From assembly GCA_037127255.1 (NCBI GenBank), contig JBANSL010000008.1, positions 1,574,896 to 1,638,895 of the forward strand: a stretch of 64,000 nt of DNA, written 5' to 3'. The position numbers and the translations under genes are program-made. Below, piece after piece: positions 58,031-64,000 of the stretch (the stretch's first letter is position 1; each line of letters opens with the position of its first letter). Source of the DNA: Persicaria tinctoria (lineage: Eukaryota > Streptophyta > Magnoliopsida > Caryophyllales > Polygonaceae). The notes beneath the pieces are model-generated. The model had not been told where the DNA came from. It did no database searches and saw nothing but the letters and a program-made list of their open reading frames with translations.

Positions 58031-58457
58031 AAGTCTAGGGGCATTATCGTCTTTTAAACCGTACAACTCTAATCAACCCTAATTTTGACCGACGTCGTTA
58101 AGGGAGGAGATTTTAATTAATAACAACCTCTTACTTGAGCGTCGGAAGGCATTCAGCCTTGTGTGACCTCATGTGTTTCTGGGTGGTAGGGTTTGAATCT
58201 CGGTCGACCATCAATCTCGATCGACCTATCCGAGTCTAGGGGCACTATCATCTTTTTATACAATACAACTCTAATCAACCTTATTTTTTGCCATTAAATA
58301 GAAGATTGACCGACCTCGTTAAGGAAGGGGATTTTGAATCAGACAAACTTTGGCTTGAGCGTCGAAGGACATTCCTTCCTTCCAGGGTAGACAATCCTCG
58401 CCCAACCTTGTATGTTCTTGAATGGTAGGATTCGAATCTTGGTCGACCATCAATCTC
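58031..58457 (+). repeat. Two tandem copies of a tRNA-like ~200-bp repeat
   Basis: AGTCTAGGGGCANTATCNTC starts both copies (58032, 58233), and both end ..GTCGACCATCAATCTC. Each contains a box A-like TACTTGAGCGTCGG or TGGCTTGAGCGTCG and a box B-like GGTTTGAATCT or GGATTCGAATC. It may be a tRNA-derived SINE fragment in tandem. Confidence 0.55.
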
Positions 58458-58517
58458 CTTCAAGAGTTATGGTGTAGATTCACAAAGACTATGAAATAGT
58501 CCAAACAAATAACATTA

Positions 58518-58760
58518 CTCTCTCCGTTCGGCAAAACTTGTCATTTTAGGGTATTATTTTTGTTCAAAAAAACTTGTCATTGTAGGTATTTTGCTCTTCA
58601 CTTTACAAAAATACCATTGATATAATTGATGATTTGTTAGTTGTAGTTTTCGATAGAGTAAAAAAGGAGGGTAATAATTGATGGTAAATTAGTACATTTG
58701 TTAATTGTCTTAAAACTTGTGAAAGAAGCTAAAATGACAAGTTTTGCCGAACGGAGGGAG
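58518..58760. mobile_element. Stowaway MITE 4
   Basis: CTCTCTCCGTTCGGCAAAAC at the left and GTTTTGCCGAACGGAGGGAG at the right, with TA on both sides (58516-58517, 58761-58762). Confidence 0.88.
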
Positions 58761-58762
58761 TA

Positions 58763-59172
58763 TGATTTATAATTCAAAAGGCAATGATAACGATCCCCTT
58801 TTGTTATGAAACCTCTAATCAACTAAAATAATAAATGGTCACCAAAAAAAAACTAAAATAATAAATGGATGGGGATGGGCAATCACTGTTGCTTATGCTT
58901 GAAGAAGACACAATCACTCTGAATTATAAAACGCAATCTGGATGGACACAACACAAGTGCTGAATCCCTCTAGTTGGGAATTTTATCCACACATGATATA
59001 TACAACAATTTAAAAACCTTGTTAGACCTTGCTAGGATATATGATTATTATATCTAATTTGCTAGTCATGAATCATGATATGTACAAAATCAGAAAATAT
59101 ATTTAAATTTTTGTAAATGTTTATTTGATCCATTGATCAGTTCAATTTACACTTGATTTATTTTCATAGGCT

Positions 59173-59233
<61 letters not shown>

Positions 59234-60477
59234 GCAAACCAATCTGAAATCCATCATTTTCTGGAATTTTAAAGTGAAATTTTGCACCACATAGATTCAC
59301 TTTTGATATGGCAGTGTTGACAATTTTTGCAATATTCTAAAAGTAGATTGAACTTAATTTTCGCCAAATAAAATCTTTATCGCTTACATGGATGAGTCTT
59401 AAAATTATATTTAAAAATTAGCAAAATCAATAAATCGAGTGAAATTTTGATAAAATCGAAAAGTTTAACTTAAGGGTATAAATTACAAAAATTGTTTAAC
59501 GGTTTGTATTATTTTCATAATATTAAAAATAAAAAGTATGTGTAAAGTGTAAACACTACTTAATAATTTAGTGTTGTTTGGTCAAATTATTTACCCTAAT
59601 CTAAAAACATACATTTATAATGAGGAATTAATCTGCAAATTAGAGGCAAACAGCAAAAACCATGTTGTTGGTGCACCGTTGACTTGTTCTATGGAATCAA
59701 AAATTAGCATTATCTCAAAGGTCTACCATTTGACGATACGTTCAATTAATTAAACTGTTGAATAAATTAAGCAAAAGTAGTTGACCTAGTGTTTTTAATT
59801 TGTTGAACTCATTGTGCTACTTTTGTTCAAATTTATTTTATACTACGATAAAGAAAGTTGGAAATTTGTTATGGAGTATTTAAGTAGATAGATTATTTTA
59901 ATATGGAGTATAGGATTGAAGTTAATTTTACAAGAAGCAACAACGATGAAATGATTATTAATTCAAAATTATGAAAAATGAATCTAAATTAATCTTTAAT
60001 AGTTGACTTATGAGGTCAAATAGTTTTCAAATAATTCTAAAACAATTTATACATTAATCTTTCTAAAAATATTTGAAATTTAAGGGATGGTTGACTTAGA
60101 AAAAATGTTGTAAATAAGTTACGTAGTACTAAATACTGCCCCAGAGCATTTCTTCCTATCAAATGCTCTTAAAAGAAAAGAAATAAAATTTTAAAAAATT
60201 AGAAATTGCATTCAATAATAATAAGTAAACAATAACAATACATCCAATATATTTCACTTAAAATGATATATTCGAATGTCATTAGACGTACCATATATAT
60301 AATACTCTAATATACATTAAAATATAAGTAATCCTACTTTTTATCATTGAGCCTAACCGATTGACATAAGTCGATTTACTTAATATGTGATTTTTTTGTC
60401 GATTGGATGAAGTGAATGGAGTTTACCACTAGAGTTGGATTATCTCCTTTATCAAAAAAAATATATACTCAATCCAT
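58763..60477. other. Intergenic, AT-rich, with (AT)n tract
   Basis: Contains an (AT)28 microsatellite at 59175-59231. Short frames only; no gene seen. Confidence 0.5.
59175..59231. repeat. (AT)28 microsatellite
   Basis: Uninterrupted AT dinucleotides. Confidence 0.95.
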
Positions 60478-60712
60478 TAATTAAAACTTTTTATTTTAGA
60501 ATAAAAATCTACGTACTTTGTAAGAAAACGAACAAAAATACATTATAATTCTAATCATTACTCTACTTTTTACATTCTTAAAAACTACAACTAACACTTA
60601 TCTAATCATTATAAGAGCAATTTTATAAAGTAATGGCAAAATACTTAAAATGACGTATTTTTCTTCACAAGATTTACATTATAAAACGACATATTTTAAT
60701 TAACGGAGGTAG
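60478..60712. mobile_element. Degenerate Stowaway MITE 5
   Basis: CTCAATCCATTAATTAAAAC and the inverse of CTACCTCCGTTAATTAAAAT, with TA at both ends (60476-60477, 60713-60714). The termini are more diverged than in the other copies. Confidence 0.65.
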
Positions 60713-60957
60713 TATAGCCTAATATAGCCTAACATCATTAGGATCACATTTTGTAATGTAGACACGTGGCACGATTATGAAACCTGGCCAGGTGACTACG
60801 CAATTTTAATGGGCCTTTGACTTGCAGGCTATGGGCCCATCCATGGTTAGGCCCACCGCCACTAAGTCTTACAACTCGGCAGACCCCAGCTCAGAATTTT
60901 AATTTTCATATGGAAAAGAAGGTTCTTTTTCCTAATGTTTGAAAAAGGAATATTCCA

Positions 60958-61054
60958 CCATTCCGGAATGGCTCACTGAAAAGGACTTGTGGGTAGTACC
61001 CATAGGTCCCCAGTTCGAACCCCGGAATGGCCGCTCTTTATTTACCAATTCAGG
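60958..61054 (+). mobile_element. Short tRNA-derived SINE, copy 2 (97 bp), 17-bp TSD
   Basis: GAAAAAGGAATATTCCA lies at 60941-60957 and 61055-61071. The 97 bp between them align along their whole length with 20748-20845: box A TGGCTCACTGA (60969-60979), box B AGTTCGAACCC (61012-61022), stem ATTCCGG (60960-60966) with CCGGAAT (61022-61028), and end TTTACCAATTCAGG. No A or T tail. Confidence 0.9.
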
Positions 61055-61071
61055 GAAAAAGGAATATTCCA

Positions 61072-61861
61072 TCATATTTCTCTAGTTTTTTATAAAACCA
61101 ATTGATAATAGAAAGAGTAAAAAAGCTACTATACACATTACCAGAATATTTCGCAAAAGGCAAGGTCATGACATCGTCTTCTCCAACCTATAGACAAATA
61201 ACACCAACTTTTCAAGTTGACAGATGTTACATAAAACTTATCCAAATTCGTAAAAAAATTCATGGTGTGAATATCAAACCGATTATATAATAATGAGATG
61301 GATATCACATCTCAATTACAAAGTGTGAAACCCATGGCCTGGTCCAGTTTTGATGTTTGCCAAATTCTTAATCTGCAGTGTCCACCATAGAAAGTGGAGA
61401 GATGGTGGCTAGCCAAAGGCCTTTTTACACACCACAAGTTTATTTCTTAAATAGGAATCCATGGGGGGAGGATAACTTACAAGTAAATAACCTCTCTGCA
61501 TCATTTTGGTATCTTCTTCAACCTTTCCACCTCAAACCTTCCCTAAAAGCCTTATATGGTGGAGACACATCTTACACTTTACTTTTCTGAAAAGAAAACC
61601 TTTCACTTTCAGTAAGCAAGCATCCATCAAAATTTACTTAAAAAATCTTTTTACTTGAAAGACAAGAACAAGGAGCATTCAAGCAATCAAGCATGATCTA
61701 AAATATGATCTCAATGTATACTTGCAAGAAAAAGAAAGTAATCAACAATTGTATGTATCACCCAATGGAAATTCTAAAATAGATCAATACAAACCATATA
61801 TATGGTTGAAAGACTTGAATTGCAAGCAATTACAGCGCCGAAGAAGCTTTGATTCAACTAG
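61072..61861. other. 3' flank of the ERF gene
   Basis: Holds the 3' UTR of the minus-strand ERF gene (roughly 61640-61861) and short frames without motifs. Confidence 0.5.
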
Positions 61862-62839
61862 CTAGCTAGTATCGGAAACCAGGAGTGCGTCCCATATCAA
61901 ATCCATGTCCAAAGAAGGCATTCTACTTAGCTGCACTGCCTCAATGTCTTCATTTGCAGCTTTCTTGCAATTCTCCGGAACCATTTGGGATGCAATGGAA
62001 GCATCCAAGTCGAACTGACACTCCTTCTTCACGAATCCACCATCAGTTTCAACAGGTGCAGTGACATTCGTATTCATATTTGTATTCACATTCTGCTTGG
62101 TGCTGGTTTGATGCGAAACTGCGCGCAGTTTGGCCTCAAGAAGAGCCGCGGTGGAGCCAGTCAAGGAGTTGGCCTTAAGGAGATGCTTCTGATCAGGGAA
62201 GTTGAGGTGAGCATAATCACCTCTGAGTAGGTAGGCTGCAGTGTCATAGGCCTGAGCAGCCTCCTCAGCGGTGTTGAAGGTTCCCAGCCAGACCCTTGTT
62301 CGGTTTCTTGGTAATCTGATCTCGGCTACCCACTTGCCCCAATGCCTTTGCCTCACTCCTCTAAACAGCCTAGCAGGAGTGGTTCCTGCAGCTGAACTCT
62401 GCTGCCTTCTGGGTGGAGCGTACTTCATCTGCTGAGTCTTCGTGGGGCTCAGCTTGTAGCCTCTGCTCGCGCAGAGATTCGTTTTCAAGTTGAGCCAATC
62501 AAGGCTGTCCTGTGGCTTCTGCAGTGGAGGAAACAAGGCTAAGTTGGGGAAGTAGGTGAGGTTCACAGGCGATGGAGATGTCGTCTCGGGTGCACACAAA
62601 TCTGAAGGAAGAGGCTCTAAGAAGTTGACAAAGGTGGTGGTGGTGGATGATGTTGAGGATGATGAGGAAATGGGGCGGATTTGGTCTTCTTCGAAACCGA
62701 AAGCCAAGTTGGTTGTGGTTGATGTGCTATGAATTCTATCTTCTGGTATCGACACGTTCCAGATCATCGGATCTCCGAAGCAAAACTTGGATCCAGGGAT
62801 CATGAAAGCCTCAACGCTCTTGGGAAGTTGATCCTCCAT
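61862..62839 (-). CDS. ERF062: AP2/ERF transcription factor, ERF062 type, 325 aa, intronless
   Basis: I start at 62839 ([13 protein letters not shown]) instead of the in-frame ATG 57 bp upstream, because MEDQ.PK is the conserved N-terminus of Arabidopsis ERF062. Residues 40-80 are Ser/Thr-rich. SPTKTQQMK precedes the AP2 domain at about 158-215 ([53 protein letters not shown]). It has the WLG core and the A-E pair, placing it in ERF group I/DREB A-6. The C-terminal motif [19 protein letters not shown] matches the ERF062 tail almost exactly and is a likely activation motif. It should bind DRE/GCC-type promoter sites in the nucleus; the exact targets are not shown by sequence. Confidence 0.93.
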   Translation of the reverse strand: MEDQLPKSVEAFMIPGSKFCFGDPMIWNVSIPEDRIHSTSTTTNLAFGFEEDQIRPISSSSSTSSTTTTFVNFLEPLPSDLCAPETTSPSPVNLTYFPNLALFPPLQKPQDSLDWLNLKTNLCASRGYKLSPTKTQQMKYAPPRRQQSSAAGTTPARLFRGVRQRHWGKWVAEIRLPRNRTRVWLGTFNTAEEAAQAYDTAAYLLRGDYAHLNFPDQKHLLKANSLTGSTAALLEAKLRAVSHQTSTKQNVNTNMNTNVTAPVETDGGFVKKECQFDLDASIASQMVPENCKKAANEDIEAVQLSRMPSLDMDLIWDALLVSDTS

Positions 62840-63362
62840 CAATAAAGAGTGCTTAGTTTTTCTGTTTGTGTGGAAGAGAAGAAAAGAAGACCCCAAGAAA
62901 AGAAATAGCAGTAAATGACTTATTGTAAGCCCACTTGCTATATATATATATATAAATAATTATTCAAATATATTATTCAGAGATAACTGATATGAATAAT
63001 TATGTTGCAACAGATGAATAATTTTAAAATAAAAAAATTGTTAACACATACGAATAATTACATTATGTCAAATGAATAAATTATGTTATTACTTATGAAT
63101 AATTAATTATTTTACAGTTTACATCGTAAGAGGTGTTGTATGAATGTATCTATTTTATGTACATATAAATTCAGCCAAAGGAAAAGCACACCTCATCAAG
63201 ATTTAAGTTTCAGTAATAAAATATTCAGACCTACCTACCTTTTGTCCAATCTAGCTAAACAAGCTGATTAAGTTACCTGCCAAATGAGCTAGATCTGATT
63301 GAATTCCTATGAGGTTTGGTATAGCAGAAAAAGAGTCCAGCAAGCATCTGACTGAAATAGCA
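62840..63362. other. ERF062 leader and promoter
   Basis: A TATATATATATATA tract (about 62939-62954) about 100-115 bp before the ATG can serve as the TATA box. Behind it, GAATAATTA words recur at least six times between 62955 and 63110 (homeodomain-like AATAATTA sites, or simple AT repeats). Confidence 0.5.
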
Positions 63363-63780
63363 AGCCCAACAGCATCTCTAAAATAGAAAAAAGTAGAAGT
63401 TTTAGAGAAAAATAGCATTTTTTCACCCCAACGGCTTTTGTAAACTCATTTGTAAAATAGAGAAATGAAAGTAGAGATGAAAAAAATCTCTAAATTTGGA
63501 GGAAGATAAGTTATCTCTATAATTTAATGTTTAACTCATTTCTATATATAAATTCAATGCTTACCCTTTACTTTAGCACCCTTTTCTACATAAATCATCC
63601 ATTCTATCATTTTTTAACCATCAATTATTTATATATTATAAATTTTTGTATTGATTATAGTGTATAATAAATGCAAAAATCTGTAAAATAAAGAAGCTGT
63701 TGGAGTTGGGGAGAATTTTTTTTAGAGATTTTGACATTTTGATCTCTATTTTAGAGATTTTTTACAATAGCTGTTGCTCT
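63363..63780. mobile_element. MITE, about 415 bp
   Basis: Left CCAACAGCATCTCTAAAATA and inverted right end (AGAGCAACAGCTATTGTAAA, then AATCTCTAAAATAGAGAT) form imperfect TIRs. The body is AT-rich. The class and target duplication are not settled. Confidence 0.55.
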
Positions 63781-64000
63781 AATCTTGTCAAAGTCCAATG
63801 AATTAAATTGACAATGAGAGGAGAGGAGTAACTCGTCAATTTTATAGCATTCCCAATAAGGTCCAAAAGGCCACAAAAGGAGTTGAGCATCAGTTGCATA
63901 GTTCAGTTATTCGTGCTCGCCATATTCGAAACGAATACGACCAATCACAGCACGACAGCTCATTTCTACATGAGTACAGGTTTATGGAGATGGTTAGCTG

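Overview
The window is nuclear DNA of a flowering plant, most likely a eudicot. The genes have many introns. The recognisable products include pTAC5, SUFD, RPN2, an ARID-HMG protein, FAMA and an ERF062-type AP2 factor. Genes alternate with AT-rich intergenic DNA full of plant transposons (Stowaway, PIF/Harbinger, hAT and Mutator-like MITEs, Helitrons, LINE fragments, a Ty-type LTR element and a very short SINE). I saw no bacterial, organellar or CRISPR features.

Gene layout, left to right: (1) 1-773, minus, 5' part of pTAC5, a plastid nucleoid protein cut by the window edge; (2) 1851-5042, minus, an 11-exon DUF7794-type single-pass membrane protein; (3) 15534-16445, minus, a secreted glycine-rich wall-type protein; (4) 27402-32973, plus, 13-exon RPN2, the base scaffold of the 26S proteasome, with one GC-AG intron; (5) 36619-38428, plus, FAMA, the guard-cell bHLH; (6) 42219-44899, plus, SUFD/ABCI7 for plastid Fe-S assembly; (7) 46304-48887, plus, a GTD-binding (DUF593) myosin-binding protein; (8) 53630-56556, plus, HMGB15-type ARID-HMG protein; (9) 61862-62839, minus, intronless ERF062-type AP2/ERF factor. 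All exon models were joined by reading splice sites and phases, and all keep frame. The genes are independent transcription units and do not form a cluster or pathway.

The repeat fraction is the unusual part. Two copies of a 97-98 bp tRNA-derived SINE carry perfect 16- and 17-bp target duplications. A 2.46-kb apparently non-coding retroposon with a 27-A tail has a 17-bp target duplication. An LTR element (22300-26300, 268-bp LTRs, tRNA-Met primer site) carries a gag-like frame preceded by a PTB-like RRM, and its 5' LTR is split by a MITE. Three Helitrons (40615-41295, 50203-50995, 51061-51541) each have their own 5' end tandemly duplicated, and the first sits inside a long-inverted-repeat element. 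Three separate RNase H-only LINE remnants occur, one with an 18-bp target duplication and an open frame.

Limits: all calls come from reading the sequence and from memory of protein families; no search was run. UTR limits are approximate, and repeat family names rest on terminal motifs and target-site duplications.
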